Source: Peribacillus folii
Lineage (GTDB): Bacteria; Bacillota; Bacilli; Bacillales; DSM-1321
Assembly: GCF_030271255.1 (NCBI RefSeq)
Contig: NZ_JASJOM010000003.1
Coordinates: forward strand, 62,001 to 126,000
Length of the DNA stretch: 64,000 bases
Direction of reading: 5' to 3'
The translations under genes were made by a program, and so were the position numbers. The notes beneath the pieces are model-generated. The model was not told where the DNA came from. It made no database searches and was given only the letters and a program-made list of their open reading frames with translations. Positions 26,404-33,375 of the stretch are shown in pieces. The first letter of the stretch is position 1, and every line of letters starts with the position of its first letter.

Positions 26404-27546
26404 TTAACTTAAAAAAGCCTCCAAACGGTCCAATGCCTTTTCCAGCGTGTCCATGGAATAGGCATAAGATAACCTGAAATACCCTTCGCCTAGAGGAGAG
26501 AATGCATCTCCCGGAACTACAGCCACCTTTTCCTGCTTAACCAGGCTGAGGCAAAAATCAAGCGAGGAGGAATACCCTCCAGGAAGTTTAATGAAGAAGT
26601 AAAACGCCCCATTAGGCTTCACTATTTCCAGCTTCATTGATTGCAATCGGCTGTATACATATTCCCTTCTCCTTGCGTATTCCTCCTTCATCGGAATGGC
26701 ATCATCCTTGCCTGCGGTCAAGGCTTCCAGGGCCGCCCTCTGCGATATGGAAGAGGCACAGGTCACATTGTATTGATGAACCTTCAGGATATGCTTGGAG
26801 ATGGACATGGGGGCAAAAAGAAGCCCTATCCTCCATCCTGTCATGGAATGGGACTTGGACAATCCATTCAAGACGATTGTTTGTTCCTTAAGGAATGCGG
26901 CAATCGAAACATGCTCCTGATCGAATACGAGTTCACTGTATATCTCATCGGCCAATATGAAAATATCCTTACCGCGAACTAGATCGGCAATGTCCTGGAG
27001 TTCACTGGCAGACAATGTCACCCCGGTTGGATTCGATGGGTAGGGTAAAACGATGCAGCGAGTGCGGTCGGTTATGTACGCTTCGATAATATCAGCTGTC
27101 AGACGGAACCCGTTATTGGTTGTATCGGCATAAATGGGGGACGCACCGCACATTTTGATGATTGGTTCGTATCCTGGATATACCGGTCCCGGCAAGATCA
27201 CTTCATTTCCTGGGGTGAGGATCGTCCGGAATGTAATGTCGATGCCCTCACTGGCACCAGAAGTGACGATGACTTCATTCCCCGGATCATAGGTAAGCTT
27301 GTATTTTTCCATAACATAAGCAGCTGCAGCTTCACGTAATTCAAGATAACCAGCATTATGGGTATAAACCGTATGATCCTGATCGATAGCTTGTTTGGCC
27401 GCCTCTTTAATATGCAATGGGGTGGGGAAATCAGGCTGTCCTATCGTTAAAGAAATGGTCCCTTCGATTTCAGCGACCATATTGTAGAATTTTCGGATTC
27501 CTGATATTTGAACGTCTCTTACTAAAGGGTTAACCAAGTGTTCCAT
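26404..27546 (-). CDS. patA: N-acetyl-LL-diaminopimelate aminotransferase PatA
   Basis: 380 residues, fold-type I PLP aminotransferase. The PLP lysine is Lys231 in NGLSKSHSMTGWRIG, with LPYPSNPTG (substrate Asn), and ADEIYSELVF (Asp and Tyr that hold the cofactor). In B. subtilis PatA makes N-acetyl-LL-diaminopimelate in the acetylase branch of lysine and peptidoglycan precursor synthesis; the flanking enzymes DapH and DapL lie 17 kb downstream in this window. GGGAGG precedes ATG. Its place near cheV and ykyB matches B. subtilis. Confidence 0.88.
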   Translation of the reverse strand: MEHLVNPLVRDVQISGIRKFYNMVAEIEGTISLTIGQPDFPTPLHIKEAAKQAIDQDHTVYTHNAGYLELREAAAAYVMEKYKLTYDPGNEVIVTSGASEGIDITFRTILTPGNEVILPGPVYPGYEPIIKMCGASPIYADTTNNGFRLTADIIEAYITDRTRCIVLPYPSNPTGVTLSASELQDIADLVRGKDIFILADEIYSELVFDQEHVSIAAFLKEQTIVLNGLSKSHSMTGWRIGLLFAPMSISKHILKVHQYNVTCASSISQRAALEALTAGKDDAIPMKEEYARRREYVYSRLQSMKLEIVKPNGAFYFFIKLPGGYSSSLDFCLSLVKQEKVAVVPGDAFSPLGEGYFRLSYAYSMDTLEKALDRLEAFLS

Positions 27547-27642
27547 CTATGTATCCTCCCTTTTCATACTTCATGAAATACTGTACTTCGTTTCACTGTT
27601 CCATCCTATTTTAACATTTAGTTTGGAAGGGGGATAAATACT

Positions 27643-27671
27643 TTTTGAGATTCATGAAATAAAGGTATAAT
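27643..27671 (+). promoter_or_regulatory. Promoter of corA-type gene
   Basis: TTTTGA (27643-27648), 17-base spacer, exact TATAAT (27666-27671), 34 bases before the start codon. Confidence 0.6.
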
Positions 27672-27704
27672 GAAAAATAAGAAAAAAATTGAGGGCTGAT
27701 ACAT

Positions 27705-28667
27705 ATGATAAGAACTTGCTCAATAATGACCAACCAAGAAGTGAATGTTGATTTACCGCTATCAGATTTGAATGATTCGAATATAGAGTGGTATTGGGTG
27801 GATTTTTCCAATCCCACAAAGGAGGAAATCGAGTTATTATCGAAGCACTTCCATTTTCATCCGCTGGCAATCGAAGATTGCCTCGATGACTTTAATCAAC
27901 GTCCCAAGATGGATTTTTATGAAAACTATCAATTTCTTGTGCTTCATGCTCTGAGACAGAAGGTATTCAAGGCTGTTGAATTGGATATGTTTGTCGGGGA
28001 AAAATGGATCGTCACTTTCCATAAGGAAGAAATGCTTGAGCTAGAAAGGGTATGGGAAGAAATTTCTGGTAATAAAATGCTGAAGCAAGGCCCGTTTTTT
28101 TTGATGCACAGAATCATCGATAGGATCGTCGATGAATTTTTCCCTCCCGTTTATAAAATTGAAAGCGAGTTAGGGATCATTGAAGACAACACGGAAAATG
28201 AAACGATTAACGATCTGATGGATCAGCTATTCGATTTGCGGACGGATATGTCCAGGCTCCGGCGGACCATTTTACCGATGCGTGACTTATTATACAGGAT
28301 GATTTCATCTGAGCGACTGAATTATTTGAAGGATCAGCATCTGTATTTCAATGATGTATATGATCACCTTTTGAAGTTAACCGAAATGCTGGAATCCTAT
28401 CGGGATTTTTCCTCTGATATCAGGGATAGTTATTTATCGGTGAACTCCAATAACATGAATTCGACGATGATGACCTTGACCGTCATCACGACCATTTTCA
28501 TGCCGTTAACCTTCATAGTGGGTATATATGGGATGAACTTTGAAAATATGCCTGAATTGACCTGGCACTATGGCTATTTCCTCATCCTTGGAATAATGGG
28601 TGGAATTGCTTTGATGATGTTTTTATATTTTGTCAAAAAAGGCTGGCTGAACCCAAGGAAAAAATAA
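27705..28667 (+). CDS. CorA family magnesium transport protein
   Basis: 320 residues. A large cytoplasmic N-terminal domain is followed by two C-terminal helices; the selectivity motif GMN is present in VGIYGMNFENMPEL near residue 277. The C-terminal tail FVKKGWLNPRKK is basic, as is usual for CorA. It forms a pentameric channel for Mg2+ or, in some relatives, Co2+/Ni2+. GAGGG precedes ATG. Monocistronic. Confidence 0.92.
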   Translation: MIRTCSIMTNQEVNVDLPLSDLNDSNIEWYWVDFSNPTKEEIELLSKHFHFHPLAIEDCLDDFNQRPKMDFYENYQFLVLHALRQKVFKAVELDMFVGEKWIVTFHKEEMLELERVWEEISGNKMLKQGPFFLMHRIIDRIVDEFFPPVYKIESELGIIEDNTENETINDLMDQLFDLRTDMSRLRRTILPMRDLLYRMISSERLNYLKDQHLYFNDVYDHLLKLTEMLESYRDFSSDIRDSYLSVNSNNMNSTMMTLTVITTIFMPLTFIVGIYGMNFENMPELTWHYGYFLILGIMGGIALMMFLYFVKKGWLNPRKK

Positions 28668-28786
28668 CGCATATCAGGGGGCTAAGGGAACACTCCTGCA
28701 TTAGAATGTACGGAGGAAAATTGTAAGGAGTTTCATCAACGGGAGAGTGCGAATTCAAGGAAGGCCAACAAGCGCAAAAGCGACGA

Positions 28787-28844
28787 GGGGGCTTCCTACG
28801 GACTGCCCCTGAATTAGCGAGTGACAGCTGTGAAAGGAAATGAT
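28787..28844 (+). repeat. Possible degenerate interspersed repeat
   Basis: GGGGCTTCCTACGGACTGCC followed by AGCGAGTGAC and GAAAGGAAAT resembles the ending of a repeat found widely in Bacillus-group genomes (rich in GGACCGCCC ... GCGAGTG ... GCGGAAATC). The match is from memory and only approximate. Confidence 0.3.
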
Positions 28845-28889
28845 AAAAGGACAAAATCCTCCAAACTGGAGGGATTCGTCCTTTTATTT
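28845..28889 (+). terminator. Probable terminator downstream of corA
   Basis: AAAAGGAC and GTCCTTTT close an interrupted stem that also pairs TCCTCC with GGAGGGA; four T then a T-rich tail. Confidence 0.6.
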
Positions 28890-29242
28890 CATTTTCAGGT
28901 AAAGCGCCGCATCGTTGACCGTCCGCTTAAAAGCAAGCATCTTGTCTTCCATATAAGTCCATTTAATGAACCAATATGACTCTCTCCGCCAACACCGATT
29001 ATCTACAAATTTGGAATGCTCAAGTTAAGTTTTTTTGTTTGGCTCGATTGAAAAATCCCCTGCGGATTCTTTTTTTTGTTGTTTCCTCTAAACAATAGCC
29101 ATAATCAACCGAATTATTAGGTAAGAAAGCATTGATGAAAATCATGATCGACCCGGTTGAAAAGACGTTTTTTACTGCTTGGCCAAAGGATCGGATTCAT
29201 GAATCGATAAAATGAAATGCAAGAGAAAGGCGAGATGAACAA

Positions 29243-30148
29243 TTGGAAGCAAATAAAGGGATATTACTGGAAAGCGGTACGAATGAGCTGGAGATAGTGG
29301 AATTCGGCATCGGCAATAATAAATTCGGCATTAACGTAATCAAGGTGAAGGAAATCATTAATCCAGTACCAATCACTGTCGTTCCCCACTCCCATGTAAA
29401 TGTGGAGGGAATCATTGAACTTCGGGGAGAGGTGCTGCCAGTCGTGAACGTGGCTGACGCGCTCGGGTTCCCGCCATCTGCAACTCCTGAACAGGACAAA
29501 TTCATAGTAGCGGAATTCAATCAGCAAAAAGTCGTATTCCATGTACATACCGTGACTCAGATACACCGAATTTCCTGGTCACAAATCGAGAAGCCGTCGG
29601 ATATGTATCAGGGCCTTGAAAGTCAGATTATCGGGGTCATTAAACTAAATAGCGAAATGCTATTATTACTCGACTTTGAAAAGATAGTGGTTGAAATCAA
29701 TCCGGAATCAGGAATTAACGTCCAGCAGGTCAAGAAGCTAGGCATACGCCAAAACTCAGACAAGAGAATCCTGATCGCGGAAGATTCCCCACTACTAAGA
29801 AAGCTATTGTTCGATACATTATCAGAGGCTGGATTCAAATATCTGGAGTTTTATGAAAATGGACTTGATGCCATCGGGTATTTAGAAAGCTTGATTGAAT
29901 CAGGAAAAGACGTAACGGAAGAAGTGCAATTGGTGATTACGGATATCGAAATGCCCCAAATGGATGGCCATCACTTGACCAGAAGAATAAAGGAAAACAG
30001 TGAACTCGCTGTATTGCCGGTAATTATTTTCTCTTCATTGATAACGGATAGCCTGCGCCATAAAGGGCAGATGGTAGGAGCCGACGCCCAAATCAGCAAA
30101 CCGGAAATAGCCGAGCTTGTAAAATTGATAGACAGATTCGTCATATAA
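29243..30148 (+). CDS. cheV: Chemotaxis coupling protein CheV
   Basis: 301 residues. A CheW domain (about 10-150: IVEFGIGNNKFGINVIKVKE, then IIELRGEVLPVVNVADAL) is joined to a receiver domain (170-301: RILIAEDSPLLRKLLFDTL, phospho-Asp in VITDIEMPQMDG, Lys in ADAQISKPE). CheV links receptors to CheA and adapts signalling when phosphorylated. Start is TTG, the only start in frame after a stop at 29213, with AAGGCGAG 9 bases upstream. Position between patA and ykyB is as in B. subtilis. Confidence 0.92.
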   Translation: MEANKGILLESGTNELEIVEFGIGNNKFGINVIKVKEIINPVPITVVPHSHVNVEGIIELRGEVLPVVNVADALGFPPSATPEQDKFIVAEFNQQKVVFHVHTVTQIHRISWSQIEKPSDMYQGLESQIIGVIKLNSEMLLLLDFEKIVVEINPESGINVQQVKKLGIRQNSDKRILIAEDSPLLRKLLFDTLSEAGFKYLEFYENGLDAIGYLESLIESGKDVTEEVQLVITDIEMPQMDGHHLTRRIKENSELAVLPVIIFSSLITDSLRHKGQMVGADAQISKPEIAELVKLIDRFVI

Positions 30149-30153
30149 CCATG

Positions 30154-30197
30154 AAAAACGGGCCTGTGAGGCATCACCTCACGGCCCGTTTATTTTA
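30154..30197. terminator. Terminator between cheV and kre
   Basis: AAACGGGCC-TGTGAGG pairs with CCTCAC-GGCCCGTTT (one bulged T), then a T-rich tract. Confidence 0.88.
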
Positions 30198-30211
30198 TCC
30201 AAGATGTTCCC

Positions 30212-30715
30212 TTAATACTTGGAGCCTTTTCCTAAAAAGGAGGAGGGGAATGGATTGTGAAAAGGCTGCTTGACCGACCCTCGGCCGTATGCCTTTTTCT
30301 CGGTAGTGAGGCTAGGTTGTTTGTCACCGGCTTGTCCAACATAAGCTTGCAGGATTTGTTTTGCCTTGGATAAGGACAAGGCGGCTTTGGGATTGCGTAT
30401 GGATGCTGCCCGGCTGCCAAGGTGGGGGAGTTTTTTCAAGTCTTCCTTAGTGGGAGGCAAATGAAAAACATACGATCCGCATTCCACGATGACATCAGAT
30501 TGCTGCGCTGCAAAGCGGGGATTATCAGAAAAGTGCAGGCCGACCTTTTTCGCTTTGCCTTCTTGCATAAGCTTGCTTAATGCGATCCGTTTTAAATGAT
30601 ATAAATTCTTAGGCTCCAAGGCGGTCTTTGCATGCTTGTTAACGATAAACACGGCTTGGGCAAGGGAGTTAATCGAAAACTCATCCCTTTCAGAATGTCC
30701 TTTCGGTTGGTTCAT
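30212..30715 (-). CDS. kre: YkyB family protein, ComK repressor Kre
   Basis: 167 residues. Recognised by the opening region INSLAQAVFIVNKHAKTA, the RIALSKLMQEGKAKKVGLHF block and HLPPTKEDLKKLPHLG, typical of YkyB. In B. subtilis this protein was shown to lower comK mRNA stability and to set the bimodal switch of competence. The basic C-terminus fits RNA contact, an inference. It converges with cheV as in B. subtilis. AAAGGAG lies 8 bases before ATG, and a likely promoter is 190 bases upstream. Confidence 0.85.
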   Translation of the reverse strand: MNQPKGHSERDEFSINSLAQAVFIVNKHAKTALEPKNLYHLKRIALSKLMQEGKAKKVGLHFSDNPRFAAQQSDVIVECGSYVFHLPPTKEDLKKLPHLGSRAASIRNPKAALSLSKAKQILQAYVGQAGDKQPSLTTEKKAYGRGSVKQPFHNPFPSSFLGKGSKY

Positions 30716-30903
30716 TATGGAAACTCCTTTTCTTAATAAGGTCAGAAGGTATAGTGCACGGTTCCTTCAATAAAATACCTGTTTTTATATTGAATGCAAT
30801 AAAGATGCGGTGCGATTTGGGCCTCTAGCCGATTAAAAATGAGGCATGTACATTTTTCGGGCTGGATAAATTTTTCCAACACTTTACCATCTATGCATTT
30901 CAT

Positions 30904-30912
30904 ATTATACCA
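30904..30912 (-). promoter_or_regulatory. Extended -10 promoter upstream of kre
   Basis: TGGTATAAT on the minus strand is a perfect extended -10; the -35 is weak. Transcription would start near 30897, leaving a leader of about 180 bases before kre. Confidence 0.55.
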
Positions 30913-30958
30913 CTTCAAAATAGATAAGGAAGTAAAATTCAAACAGACGCGGTTTTGC

Positions 30959-30990
30959 CAAAGAAAAAGAAGGCGTTTCATGACGCCTTC
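30959..30990 (-). terminator. Terminator of the Pro/Tyr-rich protein gene
   Basis: GAAGGCGT / ACGCCTTC with a short loop, followed on the minus strand by TTTTTCTTT. Confidence 0.85.
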
Positions 30991-31000
30991 TGTAAAATCC

Positions 31001-31351
31001 TTATTGTGTGTATATGTTGATATTTTCAGAAACGCCTGCCTGTGCACCGAATTGTTGCGGGTAACCCTGAAAACCTTGATAAGCTGGATAAGGAGGGTAA
31101 GCGTAAGCTGGCGGGTAGGGTGGATACGGAGGAGGATATGGCGGATAGGCTGGCGGGCGATTATTGAATAACAATGGCCCTACTGCCAATCCTGCAACAA
31201 AAGCAACAGGTGCTAATAGAGGAAAGAAAGGAAAAAATCGTTCATCATTCCAATATTCCGGTCCATATTCATTCCCATATCCACTCCTGAAATCGTTTTG
31301 CAGTGTGAAGGATTGAGGATAGTAGTGGTAAGGCAAATACTGTGCTTGCAT
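31001..31351 (-). CDS. Proline/tyrosine-rich protein with one membrane helix
   Basis: 116 residues. An N-terminal region rich in Tyr/Gln/Asn (QYLPYHYYPQSF), a hydrophobic segment FFPLLAPVAFVAGLAVGPLL at about 40-62, then repeated PPYPP units (PAYPPYPPPYPPYPPAYAYP) and a Gln/Gly tail. Such low-complexity Pro/Tyr proteins are typical of spore coat or cell-envelope material in bacilli, but this exact family is not one I can name. AAAGGAGG precedes ATG, so it is well translated. It has its own terminator. Confidence 0.78.
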   Translation of the reverse strand: MQAQYLPYHYYPQSFTLQNDFRSGYGNEYGPEYWNDERFFPFFPLLAPVAFVAGLAVGPLLFNNRPPAYPPYPPPYPPYPPAYAYPPYPAYQGFQGYPQQFGAQAGVSENINIYTQ

Positions 31352-31424
31352 AATTGGCCTCCTTTCCTATAATTCTATACATAGTATGGATTTTTTTTAG
31401 AAAAGAGCCTGTTTCACCTCAATC

Positions 31425-31433
31425 TGTTATAAT
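31425..31433 (+). promoter_or_regulatory. Extended -10 promoter of the fluC pair
   Basis: TGTTATAAT, a perfect extended -10, 36 bases before the first start codon. The leader is too short for a fluoride riboswitch. Confidence 0.6.
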
Positions 31434-31468
31434 GAATCTACTTATGAAAACAATTAGAGGTGACTGCA

Positions 31469-31849
31469 ATGGATTTCTTTAAAAGCATTTTAGCTGTAGG
31501 ATTTGGCGGGGCCGCAGGAGCTTTGTTGCGTTATTGCGTAATCTTGTCGACCGCACATACCTTCCTTCCGTTGGGAACCCTCTTAATAAATATAGTAGGC
31601 AGCTTTTTGCTTGGGGCGATTAATGGTTATTTCGCCTCGAAAAAGAAGTCGCTCGTTTTTTTAGCATTGGGCAGCGGGGTTTGTGGCGGCTTCACGACGA
31701 TGTCCACCTTTTCACAAGAAACGGTTGAATTCCTGCAAACATCGGTGTTATATGCGGGAGTGTATGTGGGAGCCAGTGTTTCATTAAGCTTGCTTGCCGG
31801 TTTTTTCGGTCTGGTCCTTTTCAACAGACAAAGAGGTGAAATGCGATGA
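31469..31849 (+). CDS. crcB1: Fluoride channel FluC/CrcB, first subunit
   Basis: 126 residues, four helices. Motifs of the fluoride channel are present: GGAAGALLRYCV, NIVGSFLLGAING (with the pore Asn), GSGVCGGFTTMSTFSQETV (phenylalanine box and central Na+ site). Dual-topology FluC subunits form a dimer that lets toxic F- leak out. ATG 31469 was chosen with GAGGTG 6 bases before it. The TGA overlaps the next start as ATGA, so the two subunits are coupled and probably form a heterodimer with opposite orientation. Confidence 0.92.
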   Translation: MDFFKSILAVGFGGAAGALLRYCVILSTAHTFLPLGTLLINIVGSFLLGAINGYFASKKKSLVFLALGSGVCGGFTTMSTFSQETVEFLQTSVLYAGVYVGASVSLSLLAGFFGLVLFNRQRGEMR

Positions 31850-32208
31850 TTCACGTTCTTTCCGTTTTTATCGGAGGTTTTTTCGGTTCAGCCTTAAGAT
31901 ACCTTTTGCAGTCGATTTTTAATAGAATATTGCCAGCTGGCACAATCCCTTTCAGTATTTTACTGATTAACCTGCTAGGTTCTTTCGGGTTGGGGTTTGC
32001 ATTTCCGCAGAAAGAAGGGTGGGATCCATCCGTTCAAGTTTTCCTGACAATAGGTTTCTTGGGCTCTTTCACTACATTTTCCACATTTAGCTTGGAAACA
32101 CTTGAGCTTATAAGAAAATACCGTTACATAGATGGCATCATCTATGTAACGGTATCGATTTTAGGGTGTATCGGCTCTTTCCTATGTGGATATTTACTAT
32201 CTTTATAA
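31846..32208 (+). CDS. crcB2: Fluoride channel FluC/CrcB, second subunit
   Basis: 120 residues, four helices, with the same signature: GGFFGSALRYLLQ, LINLLGSFGLGFAF and TIGFLGSFTTFSTFSLETLEL. It is the partner of the preceding subunit. Near its 3' end, codons 91-103 contain a perfect 17-base inverted repeat (32118-32155), unusual inside a coding region. No T-run follows it. Confidence 0.92.
   Translation: MIHVLSVFIGGFFGSALRYLLQSIFNRILPAGTIPFSILLINLLGSFGLGFAFPQKEGWDPSVQVFLTIGFLGSFTTFSTFSLETLELIRKYRYIDGIIYVTVSILGCIGSFLCGYLLSL
32118..32155 (+). repeat. Perfect 17-bp inverted repeat inside crcB2
   Basis: ATACCGTTACATAGATG and its exact complement CATCTATGTAACGGTAT are separated by GCAT. It would form a very stable hairpin in the mRNA. 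It lies 53 bases before the stop codon, in the cytoplasmic or periplasmic loop before the last helix. Confidence 0.9.
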
Positions 32209-32367
32209 CCTATAAAGTGTTTGCCGATGCAGCTGGTAAAAAAAACTAAGTTTTCTCATTTATATTTCTAATGCTATAATTCATAAGAATCCATTAAAAA
32301 TGATGATGGCTATTCTTGTCGCGCAGGTTTTGTTAATAAGTCTGGCGGCTTTCCCCTGTGATTCTTT

Positions 32368-33243
32368 CTATTTCTTCTCGACCTTGAATTCGTATACCGT
32401 AAGCTCAGGGCGTGAAAGAAAACGATAGGGAAGCCGGGTAGTGCCAAGCCCCCTATTGACATGCAAGGTAAGTGAATCGAGTTCATACGTGCCTTCCCGA
32501 TACTTTTCAGCAAACGGAGGAGTGACAAGGGCACCGGCAAATGGAATCTGGACTTGGCCTCCATGGCTGTGACCGCTAATTTGATACTGGATATCATACG
32601 TGCGTGAGGTATCCGCCAGGTCAGGTGCATGCGAGAGCATGATGGTGAATGCTTCGTCTGGTATGCCTGAAAGAGCCTTTTCAAAATCCGGTTTTCCCAG
32701 CATGGCATCATCAACGCCAGAAATGAATATCTCTTCACCCGTCAATAAGGAAAGTTTGGTGGAGGTGTTTTGCAGCATGGTAAAATGCGATTCCTTCATG
32801 ATGTTGCTGTAAATCGTCGAGCCGTAGCCGCCATGGTCATGATTACCGTAAATGCTGAATTTTCCAAGCGGAGCTTTGAGCTGATTCAAGACTGAGGGTA
32901 TTTCCTGACGGGACCTATACTTATTGGGCTGGTCCATTAAATCCCCAGTAAATAAAATAACATCAGGGTTTAGTTGATTTATCTTATTGACAACTGCTTG
33001 AAGATCCTTAAGCTGAAATTGAAAGCCTAAATGCGTGTCACTGAATTGGACCATTTTCATCCCATCGAATCCTTTTGGGATAAGAGGGTGGCTAATGACC
33101 ATATACTGCGTTTCTAACCACTTTGGCTCCAAATTGTGGGCATAATAGTTTCCGCCAATGCCTATACCGGTCAAGGCAGCCAATGTACCAATGCTTTTCT
33201 TTAAAAAAGTTCTTCTGGATATGGGTTTATTCAAATTAATCAA
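32368..33243 (-). CDS. ykuE: Tat-exported metallophosphoesterase YkuE
   Basis: 291 residues. The N-terminus carries a twin-arginine signal SRRTFLKKSIGTLAALTG; in B. subtilis YkuE is exported by TatAyCy and stays in the wall. The calcineurin-like site is built by FSDTHLGF (D-x-H), FTGDLMD, YGNHDHGG and SGHSHGGQ. It hydrolyses phosphate esters using two metal ions; the natural substrate is unknown. A Tat substrate implies folding with metals before export. Monocistronic and convergent to crcB2. Confidence 0.92.
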   Translation of the reverse strand: MINLNKPISRRTFLKKSIGTLAALTGIGIGGNYYAHNLEPKWLETQYMVISHPLIPKGFDGMKMVQFSDTHLGFQFQLKDLQAVVNKINQLNPDVILFTGDLMDQPNKYRSRQEIPSVLNQLKAPLGKFSIYGNHDHGGYGSTIYSNIMKESHFTMLQNTSTKLSLLTGEEIFISGVDDAMLGKPDFEKALSGIPDEAFTIMLSHAPDLADTSRTYDIQYQISGHSHGGQVQIPFAGALVTPPFAEKYREGTYELDSLTLHVNRGLGTTRLPYRFLSRPELTVYEFKVEKK

Positions 33244-33375
33244 CCTATCTGATTTAAAAATGTTACTTCCTCATACTAACAAACAAAATACAAAATATGA
33301 AGAAAATATCTTCTGTACGACTTTGAAATATGTAACCCTATACGGTTTGAAATTGAACATCTATACGGAGGTAAC

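Larger units (their letters stand above)
28668..29242. other. 575-base non-coding region between corA and cheV
   Basis: Contains an interrupted hairpin at 28845-28889 (likely corA terminator) and, before it, a patch at about 28740-28844 that looks like a decayed member of an interspersed GC-richer repeat common in bacilli (see findings). The remainder up to cheV is AT-rich and presumably carries the cheV promoter. No ORF worth reporting. Confidence 0.6.

Noticed and set aside
30742-31047. 101-codon minus frame in the kre leader
   Set aside because: Its possible starts lie in a terminator or at a -10 box with no ribosome site, and it overlaps another gene; the 53-codon end is kept only as a remark.
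31352-31468. Fluoride riboswitch upstream of crcB1
   Set aside because: The transcribed leader is only about 30 bases and shows no crcB motif.
32118-32155. crcB2 palindrome as a terminator
   Set aside because: No T-run on either side and it lies within coding sequence; kept as an unexplained repeat.
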